From contig JBCAQO010000004.1 in assembly GCA_039111635.1 (NCBI GenBank), positions 744,001 through 808,000 on the forward strand: 64,000 bases of DNA, in the 5' to 3' direction. Source of the DNA: Heterobasidion occidentale. Lineage: Eukaryota; Basidiomycota; Agaricomycetes; Russulales; Bondarzewiaceae. Shown piece by piece: positions 46,838 to 59,387 of the stretch (within the stretch, counting starts at the first letter, position 1; each line of letters starts with the position of its first letter). The translations under genes were made by a program, and so were the position numbers. Below the pieces are notes generated by a model that searched no databases, had not been told where the DNA came from, and saw only the letters and a list, made by a program, of their open reading frames with translations.

Positions 46838-47910
46838 TAAAGCATACTTGCGCTATGATTTACATCCCTTTCCCATCTCAAGTCAACCTTATGCATCGCT
46901 CATCTGTACCATACCTTGCTTCGATCCGGACTCAATGAATGTAACATCCTTCATATATGCAATAAATACCCATGCAATGAAAGGCAGACTTCTAACCTAA
47001 ACAATTGATTGTTGGAGTGATATAATTTCGGTGGGGTAACGATGTGATGTGGGCGAATGGAGAACTCCTGCGACGAATCAGCCCTAACGAGGTTAGGAGT
47101 GGCAAGTCAAAGTAAAATTCCTCTAGATCTCATCTAAACTTGCCTCCATCGTCTCAAGAGTCAAGCTAACCCTAGAATAAAATAAGAGGATGATAAACGT
47201 TCAAAGGCACGATAGCTCTGAATCAGAATCAGTGTGATGACTGCCCTCATGTACCGCGCAATCGTTCCGAACTTCCCACCAAGATGTCAAGCTGCAAGTC
47301 AGACGTGAGTCATCCTTGTCTACTTTATTTTTGTTAGGTTTCAGATGAATGGAGAATGGAAGCAGGGCACTTTGTAGCTTGCATGCCTGGGAAGGCGGGA
47401 GACTTAAGTACATAGTGTGGGCAGACCAGAGACCGCGTCGAGGGCGTGCCCCGTGCCTCACATTACTGATCGACGAAACAGCGGCGGGAGAAGTTGACGA
47501 GAGGGTTTAGTGTTCACGCACAGAGCAAGATAACGAAATAGACAAAAAATGAGGGAATAAACAGAGCCACAACAAGGTATCTGAACAAAAAGCGTAAGTG
47601 GACGTGAATGGTCATAAGGTCATCGTATCGTGAAAAATCGAGCTTAGCACAGTGTATATGGAGATTTACTTGAGAGCAAAAAGATAGATGATTCAACATA
47701 AGCAGAGGTCGACCGGCAAGGAAATGAGTGTTAGGCTTGGGTATCGCAATCGAGGTGAAAAAAAATCGTGGAGGTCCAAACGCCCGACGAAGAGAAGCTG
47801 CGAATGAAGACAAAGACCGAGATCAAGAGAAAGACCGTTTCAAAGCTTGAAAAGGCTTGGAGAATCCATAACAGCGAGACCGGCCAGCGAGCCCAAAAGA
47901 AAGCCAACTG
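46838..47910. other. Intergenic between convergent genes
   Basis: This is the 3' flank of the FunK1 copy and of the SAM-domain gene. No gene is seen. Confidence 0.45.
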
Positions 47911-50054
47911 TCAAGACCTGAGCTGTCGGCCAGCCGTACGCTTCAGCACGACCCGCAGGACGACAGCACATACACCTAATCCAACGAACAGCACATACGA
48001 AGGTAGCGCAGAGAACGAGTCGGGTTCAAAAATATCAGCTGCAGACGAGGTCGTGTCAGGTTGAGGGCGGCGTCGCTTGTGTACACGCGAGACGACGCGA
48101 GAGAGCACCGCAGCAGGGCCAGGGACAGGTTTCGTTGATTCGGCGGGGAAAGATTGAGGCTCAGGTCGTATTTCGGGTAGAGAGGCGGTGGCCAACGGGG
48201 AGGGGTCCTGAACAGCTGAGGCGAGGGATGCAGCCAATGCTTCGAGCTCCTGGGCCCGTTTCTCAACCTCGCGAAGCCGCGCGAGCTCCAGGTCCAGTTG
48301 CGCTTCGCGCTCTGCTCTCTCGACTTCTGCAACGACGCTGCTCGCTTCTCTCTGTGCTGTCTCGATCTCCCGTTGAGTCTCAAGCTCTCTCAGGGTCGCC
48401 AACTCTGCGTCTCTCGTTGCCTCTCTTTCTTCCATCTCCCGCACCCTGCTTTCCACCTCCTCCAATCGACGTCTGAATTCTTCCAATAGGTCCCTGGTTT
48501 CTTTGACCTCTTGCACCATCTCCTGGACCTTCGCATTGCCGTCGTCATCGTCATCCCCATTGGCAAGGTCTTCAATCTTCACGTCTTCATCTAACGCATG
48601 TTCCTCCTGGCTCGTCTCTTCGAGCGCAGGCTCAAATATCGCAGTGACGACTCTCCGTTCGTCCTTCGCACCACCTGCCTTGACCCTCCCACCACTGCTG
48701 CTCCCAGAGCTGCGTCCGCTTCCGCTTCCACTGCCTTCCTTGCGCACGGTTTCAAAGCCCTCAGAGTCCCCGATCTTCTTAACGGTCACGCCGACGTCCA
48801 GGTCCTCCCAAGCACGTGCGCCCCACGAGCCCGATGGCAGGTCCGAATGCTCGGCGAGCAGGTCCTCAATACTTGGCTCTTCCTCGCTCTTCAGCTTAGT
48901 GGTTGTCGTTGTCGCCGCCACCTCAGCATGCGTGGACCCACTAGCTTCTACGCCATCCGAAAGATCAGGAAGGGAAGTGTCCATTTTCAGCGGAGAGGAC
49001 GACGCCGGGTCGTCTTCGACGTCACTCCCGTCGACGCTGCCCGCACTTTCGCGCTCCCATTTGTCGACCATTCCCTTGACTCTTCCCTTCTTGATTCGTA
49101 GTGCGATGGTCCGGCGAAGAGGCGAACCCTGTTCTGATCCTGACATAGAGAGATCGAGAGAACTTGACGACGACGCATAGAGATCGGAAGAGAACGGATG
49201 AGACGCAAGAGGTTGGCCGGGTGTCGGCGAGGTCTCGCCGTCGGGAGAGCCCCAAATCCGGCCGCGCAGGACGTTCTGGCGGAGGTTGCGCGAGGCATTG
49301 AGCAGCGCCCTACGCCAGAGCAGGCTCACACCCAACCTATCCGCGCACGCATGTCGACAGAAATTATTCGAATATTCACTGTCATATCGTAGAATGGAAC
49401 GCACGCTTCAAGATCCTCCTCGCCCCAACGCAGGAAAACGCGCCCCGAAATCTTCGCGTCGCGCACCCACGCCGCGATATCACGCGCGACGGGTTCTGGC
49501 ACGGCAGGTGTCGTCGAAGAACGCACGCGCAGTGAAGATGCGAGATACGCCGCGAGTTGCGCGGGGGCCCATAACTTGGGGTTGGGCTGGGACAGATCTT
49601 CGAGGGCAAGGCCCGCGGTGCTCGCCTCGCGCTCTGCGGTATGGAACGAAGGGAGCGTCTCAGAGCGCTTGAGGCGCCGCGGCGGGGTGTTCACGTCGTC
49701 AGATGCGCTGCGCTGAGGGTGGGCGAATGAGTCTGGGAAAGGAATCGGCGCAGGCGCGGGAGAGGAGACGGAGACATTGGTTTCGCTGCCAGACAGACTC
49801 GTGGAGTAGCGATGGCCGCGATATTCTGACTTTCTCCGTGTTGAGCTGCGAGTCGGGCTGGTGCTCGGATGCGGAGGTACGTAGAAGTGTGCTATCTGCG
49901 TCGTGTGGCCGGACGAGTTGGACCGCGAGAGCAAGGCGGTGGAGGTCGTTTTGATGGCATATGGGTGGGGATTTGGTTTGAGAGAGGATTCATGCCGCGT
50001 AGGTGACTTCAGTAGGAAAGGAGAAAGTGGTGGGGTTGCTGTCACAGCGCTCAT
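47911..50054 (-). CDS. SAM-domain, coiled-coil, tail-anchored membrane protein
   Basis: Two exons (50054-49405, 49336-47911) give 691 aa. Residues 1-150 are Ser/Pro-rich and disordered. Residues about 160-240 form a SAM-like helical domain (LWAPAQLAAYLA, then IAAWVRDAKISGRVFLRW and a break at the intron followed by LGVSLLWRRALL). A Ser/Gly/acidic region follows, then a strong heptad coiled coil at about 490-590 (EEFRRRLEEVESRVREMEER onward). A basic cluster (HKRRR) precedes one hydrophobic helix near the C-terminus (YVLFVGLGVCAVVLRVVL) and a short basic tail. That layout predicts a tail-anchored protein facing the cytosol, with SAM and coiled-coil parts for self-assembly or tethering. I do not recognise a named orthologue. 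The frame is clean and GC-rich like a housekeeping gene. Confidence 0.85.
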
Positions 50055-50462
50055 GTCGATCGTTGATGGTCGATGTGCAGGGTTCGGCGAAAATTTAAAA
50101 GTTCAGTTAGTCTATCACAATGGGTTCAGTACAAGGAAGTCATGGTCCACACTCTCACTCACTTAGTATTCTGGAAATAAACTATCATTAATAACAAGCA
50201 AGGGGATGCGGATGCGAGCCTATGCGAGCACTCACTCAAGCAAAGCATAGATGGTACAGTGTGTTTCTTACTTGACTGCTTTCAGCGTCTCGGCTGCAGT
50301 GTGTGCTCTAGAGTATTGTTTTCAAGTCCGCACCGCGGCGATTGAAGGTGAGAGACGAGATATAGCTTGCGAGCGACGACGCTGGAGACGACGGACGGGA
50401 ACAACTTGAAAGAGGACCAAGTTGGCACTACTTACCAGCAAGTATTACGTCATCGTATATTC
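50055..50462. other. Divergent promoter region
   Basis: This is the shared 5' region of the SAM gene (-) and the F-box gene (+). No clear TATA box was recognised. Confidence 0.4.
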
Positions 50463-51483
50463 ATGTCGCGACACGTCGCAACGCAGGTTCAACCGCAACG
50501 CTCACGTCCGATTGAGAATTTCACTCCTGAGCTCATCGACTGTGTCTTGAACGATGGACTAACCCATGCTGACCTGCTCGTCATGAGAGCGGTCAACAAG
50601 TATTTCTGTCGTCTGCTGATACCTCGCACTTTCCGACGAGTGCGGTTCAGAGATACCTGGAAGAGTGCTGCAGCATTTGAAGAGTTGACACTATGTCAAA
50701 ATCTGGCTCAGCATATGAAGGAAATTATCTTCCAATCCATAAACGCAGATGAGGAAGGAGAAGAGGTTTATATTGCAGAATTACAATCGGATGATGGTAT
50801 GCAGTCTTCCTTTTCCAACCACCATGACCTTCTCATCACTGCTCACAGACTCCTTCGAGGATATGCCGCAGGAACGGAATTGGCCTTTAACGGCCGTCGA
50901 GGAGCGATCTCACTCGGCTTTTTTCAATCTGAACAAGCTCCCGAATCTCAAATCTCTAGCACTGACATTCGACCCAAATTTGGAGTACATACCAAATCTA
51001 CGTCGCCTAACCATCATTTTTGAGGCCATTGCACTTCAACACCTGCGCTCTCTCGAATCCATCACCATGAATAACTTTGTGACGGTCCTTGCCCCAGTCT
51101 ACAAAAGCCCTTCCTTCCTTGCCCTCTTCAACTCACTTTCGCATCTGCGCCTCACAATTTTGCCTCAGACTGATGATGCGGTGGACAATCGCACTGATTT
51201 CTGGCTCCAGATAATTCAGCGTCAAATTCTCAAGCCACGTGCATCCCTCTCCCAATCCTTGGTATCACTCACAATCCACGGCCAAGCTTTTGACTTCGCA
51301 GATCCCGTTGGCTTCGATTCTTCGTTCAGCTTCCGCTCGCTCAAACTTCCTTTCCTTACGTTTCTGTCGTTCAAGTATTTTTTGTTCGGTGAGAAAGCCT
51401 CTGACGGAGTCGATTTCATCGTTCGACACAAGGCCACACTTAGGACCCTCGAACTCAAATCGTGCATAATCCTGCTACCCTGA
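50463..51483 (+). CDS. F-box-like protein
   Basis: Two exons (50463-50796, 50849-51483) give 322 aa. Residues about 15-60 read IENFTPELIDCVLNDGL followed by LLVMRAVNKYFCRLLIPRTFRRVRF, the shape of a fungal F-box that docks to Skp1 in an SCF ubiquitin ligase. The rest has Leu-rich strands (LPNLKSLALTF, IPNLRRLTIIF, LRSLESITM) like the degenerate leucine-rich repeats that bind substrate. The protein ends at LKSCIILLP, about 90 residues before its neighbour would, so it may be C-terminally shortened. The next paralogue begins 170 nt downstream in the same orientation. Without a wider alignment the F-box call rests on the motif alone. Confidence 0.65.
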
Positions 51484-51652
51484 TATAGTGTGCTCACAAT
51501 TTGGATTTGGCTTGTCGAGTTGATCGACGAGAAGTTTATATGCGGCTATCAGCCTCCAAGTGGCGTGATCATGTGGTCTGGGTTTTTTGCTCCCGCGACG
51601 ACTGAGCTATTTTCATTCCGCGACCTCAGCCTTCAAAGCTTCACGAACAGCG

Positions 51653-52873
51653 ATGGACTCGTTGCCCCTCGAACTCCTTGACTATGTTCTCGACAATATT
51701 CACGACTACTGGAGTCTTCTACCGATGAGAAGGATAAGCAGAGTCTTCTGCTATCTGGTGACGCCCCGTGTTTTCCGCCAAGTCCGGTTCAGGAATACAT
51801 TCAAGAGCATCGCAGAATTCAACGAGATATCTGAATGCCGAAATCTAGCGCAGTTTGTGAAGGAAGTCCGTTTGCGAATAGCAGGTACATCTTGGGATGG
51901 GCGCCTCTCTTATGACCAGCGATCCAAAGATGGTGCGCGACCGCTCCTTGCATTTGAGATCCGGAGATCTTGAGCTTATAGGATATCTAGACCACCCTAT
52001 CGTACCTGAGGGCTTATTCGAGCCTATAACATCTATGGAAACGCAGCTGCCCTTTACCTTCTGTAATCTTGGCACCTTCCCTAACCTCAGAGCGCTATCT
52101 ATAGTGTTTGCTCCAGTGGAGGATGATTACCTGTCAAATCTACGGCGGCAACATTTTATTTTTTCTATGTTACACGGTGTCCACCTGCATTCGCTCAAGT
52201 CCCTTACAATCAACAACCACTTTGCCTTACCAGCCCAACTCTACTAAGACTCTAACTTCTTCTGCCTGTTTCACTCATTGTCTCATCTACATCTCAGTGT
52301 CTTGCCTCAGCGCGATGATGGACTGGAACATCATGGCGACTTCTGGGTCGAGGCGGTCCAGCTTCGGATCCTGCGGCATGTCTCTCTTTCTCAATGCCTA
52401 GTATCCCTCTCACTCCGTCAGTATCCGACAACTACGACGATCCCATGGGTTTCGCAATTCCGTTCTGTTTTGAAGAAATTGATCTTCCTTTGCTGGAGTC
52501 CTTTTCCTTACAGTATTTCTTGCTCGGTGATGGGGCCTGCGATGGCATCGACTTCATCAGACGGCATGCTTCCACACTCCGGACCCTCGAACTCAATTCG
52601 TGCCCACTTTTGCTACCTTCTACGGGACCGCTACGCTTCTGGTCGGGCATCTGGAATTGCTTTTCCGAGGAACTGAAAGCATTGACGTCCCTGCAAGTAA
52701 ACGACGACGAAATTATTGGTATGTATGCGCTTGAGAAGGACTCAGAGTATGAGACGATTTCGTACGGGAGCTCCGAGTTCAGTGAAGATATACCGGAGCT
52801 CCCTAATCAGAAGGAGGACGATCGGGCTTTGGAAAGATTGAAGGCTTTGGTGCTTTCTAGGCGACTCCCATGA
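51653..52873 (+). pseudogene. F-box-like paralogue, broken
   Basis: This is a tandem copy of the preceding gene. Exon 1 (51653-51932) encodes MDSLPLELLDYVLDN and RMPRVFRQVRFRNTFKS-like sequence (actual TPRVFRQVRFRNTF). Exon 2 starts at 51982. TAA at 52245-52247 stands where the neighbour has Lys (VYKSP versus LY*DS). A further shift is needed near 52405-52430 to pass from SQCLVSLSL to DDPMGFAIPF. The downstream frame is then open to TGA at 52871-52873 and includes FIRRHASTLRTLELNSC plus a longer acidic C-terminus than the neighbour has. Two independent lesions make loss of function likely. Confidence 0.7.
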
Positions 52874-54388
52874 CTGATATCGTGAGTGAGCAATATTTCA
52901 GATCACGGATTCTCACTGCCCCGTTGGCCTGTAGCCAATGCTCCATCGTGTTGATATTACTCGATTATGATCACTCGTGTTTTCACCCTTGTTGCATCTC
53001 TTGCTGGCATATCATTCCGATGAGTGTAACTTTTATTTTCAAATCGTTACCAAGGTCGTTGGATTGTTTCGAAATTCTTCACAATCTTGAACACGACTTG
53101 CTGTATAGCTTTCAGAACCAGAAGTCATCTTTGCACCTTGACGCTGCACTACACATTCAGCACCAGCTCCGTTCGTTCGTACATGCACCTCTACTTCATA
53201 AATACAGTCGAAAACAATTGCACACTGATCTTAGATCTAACCCATGTAGATGAGAAATGATCTCATCCGAACAAGATATAATGAGACAGGAGATACGACA
53301 GACTTATGATCCGCAATGCGGTTTAAGAAAGGAATGATCACGGAAGGGTCAGCGCTGTCAGCTTCCGCCAAGAATTTTTGAGATGCACACTTACATCGCC
53401 GCCTCAAATTTCAGCCGGAATAGACAAACAACAACGACATCCCCGTCGTCAGGAACTGCAAAGACCCGATGGTCAGACACACCCTTCCCACGAACGAACT
53501 GCAGAGCGGCAGCCACATACCACGTAAAAATACACATATTCGCCCTCTACCGCACTGCAACCCCAAGCCCCAGTCTCTCAGAAAGATCGGTTCGATATGG
53601 GCGCGGATTGTGGATGACGAGAGGGACGCGTCAAGAAGCCAATGAGGACGGCCGCGATGGCCGTGGTGATGATGTCGACCCCGAGCAGGGTAAGATTGCG
53701 GGGGTCGAAGGTCGCTGGAGGGTTCATGGCGTAAGGTGTGGGGGCTTGTGGGGGCTGCGAGCTTGTGCCCCTTGCATCTGCGGCGTGCAGAATTTTATAC
53801 CTTGACTAGTGGGGAACCATTGCTTCGCAGACAGCGTTGGGGTATGGGGAGCTGTGGGGTTGTTCCCTGAAGCTGCACGCTTCGGTCCGGATCAGAGCAG
53901 CCCGGAGCACGAGCTTGGGCACTTATCAGCTCAGCAACGAAGATGGCGGACGCGTTTCCAATCGTGAACCTTGCAGGCACGGCATGGGAAGGGCTCTTCG
54001 AATAGACCTTCCATGCTCTTCTATGATCTCTAATATCAAGCAAGAACGCAAAATATCCGAGACCTAACTATGAATGGGACGCACCCAGTTGAGTCTCCGC
54101 TGAGGATTCTCAGGCTTACGGCATCGCACGTAACCATGCTTCTCGACGGCGAACATGCTCAGTCGAGGTGCCAGGTTCAAAGAATGCAAAACGTAGCCTC
54201 TGAATCTGAAGGATGATGTAGATGAGATGTCAGCCCGTACAGGAAGATCTCTTGCGCCGATAAGCCCAGCCACTTCTAGCCTCTTTGCGCTGCACGCTCT
54301 TAAACGGAGTTAGGCTGCGAACCGTGGAAACGAACTTCATTGGGACACAGAGAGCTCAGCTAGTGCATGATCGATGCTCTGCCCGAAA
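52874..54388. other. Intergenic, no gene seen
   Basis: This is the 3' flank of the F-box pair and of SDHC. Short frames near 53383-53805 (+) and 53795-54043 (-) have no recognisable features. Confidence 0.4.
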
Positions 54389-55168
54389 CTACAGCAACAC
54401 CAACACAATCGTGCCAATGGCCGTCGCACCCAACACGGCGTATCCCGACTTGTATGCGCCGCTGAGCGACAAGACTGCAAAGAAGACACGAATCGAGTTG
54501 GAATTACACAGAGAAGAGACGAAAGAAGACGTACATTTTCCAGAATCCCACGCGAGATGCCGGAGACCGTTGAACGAGTGGAATGCAAAAGGCGCAGCGA
54601 GGATCGTCTTGGCCGCAATTTTGACGGACTCAGGAAGGGCCTGGACAGTCTCGACGATGTTGGTGGTGCTGAATGTGGAAGGTGCAATAAGGTATGCAAG
54701 GGAGAAGCCGTAAAGTACTGTGTTACGGAGTTGGAAGACAGAGGAGGTAAGGTCAAGGTGAGTAATACATAAGTTGTGCAGATCACGCACAAACGCTCAG
54801 TCCAGTTCCCGTCACACGGTTCGCAATGGATCCAAGCCAGGTAAGTTGTGGTTGGTAGATGGTGAAGTGAGGGCTGGAGGGGCGTTTGATGCGTTGAGCG
54901 TTCAAGATCTGTTCGGAAGCCGAGGGTGGGAGCGACTGTGTCTGCACAGAGCTATGCGCAATCGAACCGAGGTTTGAGCGGTGGAGATTGGTACGAGAAT
55001 TGATGTACTCACCGCTTAGGGAATGTGGAACGCAGAGCAACTTGGTTTCTCGCTGATTCTGATTCAAGTTCTGCTGGAAGGTGACAAGCAGCGACACGAC
55101 GCACCAATTTTCGGCGAAAAAGCAGCACGCCGCAGCGCAGAGCCCAAACCGACGCGTGTGCAGTTCAT
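54389..55168 (-). CDS. sdh3: Succinate dehydrogenase cytochrome b560 subunit (SDHC)
   Basis: Five exons (55168-55105, 55073-55013, 54951-54791, 54717-54535, 54474-54389) give 184 aa. SDHC anchors complex II in the inner mitochondrial membrane, binds heme b and helps form the ubiquinone site. An Arg/Ser-rich presequence ([17 protein letters not shown]) is followed by the family motif [20 protein letters not shown], then [11 protein letters not shown] with the quinone-site Ser and Arg. Three membrane helices follow. [18 protein letters not shown] contains the axial heme ligand, His142. Intron 1 as drawn is only 31 nt; an alternative donor 19 nt upstream gives a 50-nt intron in the same phase and a slightly shorter presequence, so the first 25 residues are uncertain. 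The rest of the gene is clear. Confidence 0.92.
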
Positions 55169-56494
55169 GGTGGTAGAGAGTAACGTTGGCGGCTTTGACG
55201 ATGGGAGAGAGCGGGACAGGCAACGCCTGTTCAAACTCCGATCGCGCCGCTCCGGGCATTACATTTCACGTGCTCTCGCCCACAACCGACTTGTGGGTCC
55301 AGCTTTTCCGTCCATCATCATACAGTACTCTCTTTCGGCCTCCTCGTGAATGATTAGAATAATATGTCTTTCCAAGAGAAATCACCATTTTTGCCGCTAC
55401 CTGTGCCTCATTTATGAACCTACAGACTTTTATGAGGACCGCGCAGACACGTTGCAATCCAACCTCGCAGCGGCGGTAGAAGAAACCAGAGATTTCCGCC
55501 GCATGCGGTAGCTGGACATGGAGCGAAGATTTGAGTACGTCTGTATCTCTCCCTCCTTGGTAAGCCAGCCTGTTGACTGTATCTGATCCCACAGGCATCG
55601 ACTGTAGTGCAAGGACATGGAACTATTGCGTTGGACGCATTACCCTCTGTGAATAGCTCCACCCCACCTACGAGTCCAAGGCACAAATATTAGCTGATCA
55701 GTGTCCACGACCATGATCGACAGCTGACGGCTATTCCTGGCAATTGTACAAGAAAGCAACGGACACTGCCGGGCATCTGATAGTCAGGTGCGTCCCACGG
55801 AAACACAGAGGGATATCGGTTGGCGGTTGGCATCCTCTGAAGAACTTAGTATGCGTGCGGTATGTAGGTCTATGCCTCTGTCAAATGTTTTTTCTTCTCA
55901 AAAGCTCTTACCATCCTTGATTTTCAAAGTACATTTGTCTTATAACCATCCGTGAAGCTTTTCGACTTCTCTTCACTGGCACGCCTCCTTGTGTCATAGC
56001 GCTGACCCAATCCTTCCCTTTGAGCCTCTCGCCCTTGTCCCATCACGTTTTGCTTTCGTCAAAACACACACGTGTTTCTTGAGTTTCGTTCCATAATATC
56101 GCCATCCAAGTACATCGTCTGATATTGTATGGCATCCCAACGGTCCGACAGTCATTCGGATGTGCTTGTAAGTTCGTCGTAGAAATCGTGAACCAGCAGA
56201 TTTACTAGATTTTACTTTCCAGGATTGCTGGCGGTCACAAGACCCGACTGCATCTTTCATGTACGTCTTGCTATTGTCCTCACATAATATGCCGTGCCAA
56301 GCGGTTCTGTGCGCCTCGTGTGTGCTGGTCGAGTGATATCCTCAAAACACTGGCTGAGGGCGAGGACAAGGAGGTGAAATTCAATTGCCTTTTCCGTCCC
56401 CACCATCCTTCTCCAAGTCACGCTGTTCTTATAGCGAAGGGTAACTTTCGTCGAAGGCCTCTGCTCGCTGTGCAGGACGTCGACGGGACACTCG
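55169..56494. other. Intergenic, no gene seen
   Basis: This is the spacer between divergent SDHC (-) and the HMG-box gene (+). No gene was recognised. Confidence 0.4.
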
Positions 56495-56503
56495 TATAAA
56501 AAG
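56495..56503 (+). promoter_or_regulatory. TATA box of the HMG-box gene
   Basis: TATAAAAAG lies about 40 nt upstream of the ATG at 56542. An out-of-frame ATG at 56513 precedes the chosen start and could act as an upstream reading frame. Confidence 0.5.
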
Positions 56504-56541
56504 GTGCGCAAAATGAAGCTTTATCCTCACCAAAGCGCGCC

Positions 56542-57952
56542 ATGTCCTCCCCATCGCCCGCAGATTCCTTCCCACTCGGATTCCAAGTCGATTTCGACGC
56601 TCAGTACGCTGGTATTGAGACCTTCACCTATGACGTCAATCATCCTTTCACCTCTCCTGCCTCACCCGACCTCTCCCATACCTTCACAGGCCTCCAGGTC
56701 TCCTCGTCTCCAGAGCTATATTCCCACGGCCTCAATCCCCCTTTCTCTTTCTCATCTCCTGCCACTTCAGAGACTTCCACTTTTGTCGCCTCGCCCTCAT
56801 CCACCACATCCAATGTCCCCTCACCCTCACCCTCCCCACCGCGCAAGACCACCAAGGCGACCCGCACGCCGAGGAAGGCTGCCCACAAAGCCTTACCCCG
56901 TAACGACCCTGACCGTGTCAAGCGCTCCCTGAATGCGTTCATGCTTTTCCGCCGTCATGTCACCTCTCAGAGGAAGTCGATGCTCGAGAAGATCGAGAAG
57001 GACCACAGCAATATCAGCAAGCTCGTGGGGTCCATGTGGCAGGAGATGACCATGCAGGAGCGCCAGCCGTGGTTTGCCGCCGCCGCCGCTGAGAAGCGCA
57101 TGCACGAGGAAAGACACCCCGGCTACAAATTTGCGCCCGTCGCGCGCGACCGCAAGAAGCGCAGGAAGAGGCGCAATGGGAAGGCGGAGGCTAACAGGAT
57201 CAAGGACCTTGCGCGTCTGATAAATGAGGACAGGCCGGAGGAAGATATCATCGCCATCGCAGCCTTGCACGCGAGCTACATCGCGAGCTTGTCTCAGACC
57301 GAGCGGGACGAGCGGGGCGAAGGCAAGGAGCAGGTGGTGAAGGAGCCGGTGACTATGCAGACCGAAGCGTCGGCCTCGAGCACGATCGTATGGGCGCCGG
57401 AGATCGCAGAGTTGCCTGCTGTTGGTGTTGAGGTCGACATCGAGCCTGCCGCCTTCACCGATCCCATTCTCACTCCCGATCTGCCCGCTTCCATGTCGTG
57501 GCCATATGATATCACCGTGGTATGTATCTTTTACATCTGTCCCTTCTGTTTATTTTCTGATACGACCTTCACATGGTTAGACTACCACAGACTCGGCTTA
57601 CCCTGAGTACCCTGAGTACTCCAACGCCTCAACCGATCTGGCGTATTCGTATCCCCCGACCATGATGGCCGTTCAGCCTCATAATGATGCATCGCTCCTT
57701 GCTCAGTACACAGATACGCAGTATATCTACGATCTAATCACTCCGGCGGCGTCTTTTCCCGAACTCGAGCTTGCAAATTCGGCCGTCCAGGGCTACTCGT
57801 CCCAATTAGCTGCACAAGGACACGTTCATACTTCGTCCGAATACTACGACTCGCAGGCGGTGGCGACGACGAACGCCGTAGAATCTTCGACCCCGATGCT
57901 CACCGAGCTGCCTCAGCCTAGCGGCGGTTGGGATAGCGGCGGTTGGTACTGA
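56542..57952 (+). CDS. HMG-box transcription factor
   Basis: Two exons (56542-57519, 57581-57952) give 449 aa. Residues about 123-197 form a sequence-specific (MATA/Sox-type) HMG box: VKRSLNAFMLFRRHVTSQRK, ISKLVGSMWQEM, then KRMHEERHPGYKFAP. Such boxes bend DNA in the nucleus. Fungal members of this class act in mating, sexual development and pheromone response, but this gene is not next to mating-type genes here, so its exact role is open. The N-terminal 120 residues are Ser/Pro/Thr-rich. A Lys/Arg-rich patch (RKKRRKRR) after the box is a likely nuclear localisation signal. The C-terminal third is Tyr/Ser/Gln-rich, like an activation domain. The gene is intact and GC-biased. Confidence 0.92.
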
Positions 57953-59387
57953 TGTCCCCCCCTTCCCCATTCCATTTATGAATCTTTCTTTCCCCCATCT
58001 CTTCTCATCCACTGTAATTCCCCTGCATTCCACATGGACATCCGTAGCTACTGTAGCCCTATGCCTTCCCCTATATTCCCGCACTTCCTTGGTGCTTTGT
58101 TCTGTATCGGTATCGGTTTCTCAGACGCTGGTCGTGACTTTTTCTGGGCAGGTTGGACGTGTCTATCCTTTCAAGTCAATCCATTATGATGAAATAAATT
58201 GTTCTAACCACCGAAATCGCTGTGCACGCTGCAGACTTGCGAGAGCAGGAGATGTCAACGGCCCGGCACGGCGGCACGGCGGATGCGCGCTTCACTCAAT
58301 CGGTCCGCCACCCGAACTGGCTTCCGTTCACACGGTACGTGGACGAGTTGTTGCTTTCCTAATGGCCGCCTGGACTTTCCTGTGCACTGTCTCTTTGTCC
58401 AGATACAGAAATGCCTCATCGTATTTGGATCTGAATCAACTTGGAATCTGTGTAGAACTTTTCAGGAACTGCGTAGACTCAAGGTGAGTCGTGACGTCGT
58501 CCGACCGGGATTCGGGACTTATTTTAAGTTTTCCCAATGCTGTTCATCTTTTTGTCGCACAGCATGTATGACAAGCACTGAGCGCTGAACAATACAATGG
58601 TCTTGTCAACAATCTCTCTTGACACGTGAAGGGTCCGGGAGCTCTCGTCTCCCCAACAATTCGGCAAAAGTATTTCAGATTCAAATCATAAACATATTCG
58701 AGAAATCGGCCACATTTACGATATCTGAGTGTTAAAGAGAACACAACGAGAAGAAACTGTGGGCCATGTTGAGAGTCACGATGCCAAAAGTTGAAATGCG
58801 ACTGACGGTGTCCACCAAGCTCACGATCTTCATGAATCGTTTGCGGGCCCGCCCGAGGAGTACCGTGTGAGTAGTACTATTGCTTGTATATGCGCACTGA
58901 TAGCACTCTAATAGCCTCATTTCTTTTGGTGCGCGAAGGAGAGGCTGTCCTTTGACAATGTGCATCAACTTGACTCTCTAACTTGTATCGACCATCTTTC
59001 CCTCACGCGCGTGACTTTGCATCTTGCAATCTGTCAATTTTGGCGGATCCCATCACCGCCGTCAGAATATTTCTCCTGAAACAGAACCCAAGCTGTCACT
59101 CACTTCGGTGCGATGTCCATGAAACAACCTCCTTGTTGTGTGTATGTACCGTAAATTTTCTTCTTGAGTAGAACACGGGATCACCTGGAGGGGCTGATGC
59201 TCTTTTTTTCCCGATGTATTTGTCGCCTTCAGGCAAGCTCTTTGCTAGATTGAGCTCCTCAAGTACTGCATCAGGACGCATAGCCGCTGGCGCGGATGCC
59301 GTTTGTTGAAAGGGTGACTTCCGGGTCTCTTTTAGGTGCTCCAGTTGAAGCTCAAACGTTGACGAAGCGAGCACCAGAGCTCCGAAC
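57953..59387. other. Intergenic; right part is the left flank of a tandem duplication
   Basis: No gene was recognised. From about 59090 onward the sequence resembles 61400 onward (shared GCGATGTCCATGAAAC-like blocks), so the duplication that made the two downstream genes includes their promoter regions. Confidence 0.5.

Noticed and set aside
48503..49180. A 225-codon plus-strand frame
   Set aside because: It is antisense to the GC-rich coding exon of the SAM gene. Ser/Pro/Leu-rich shadow frames are expected there.
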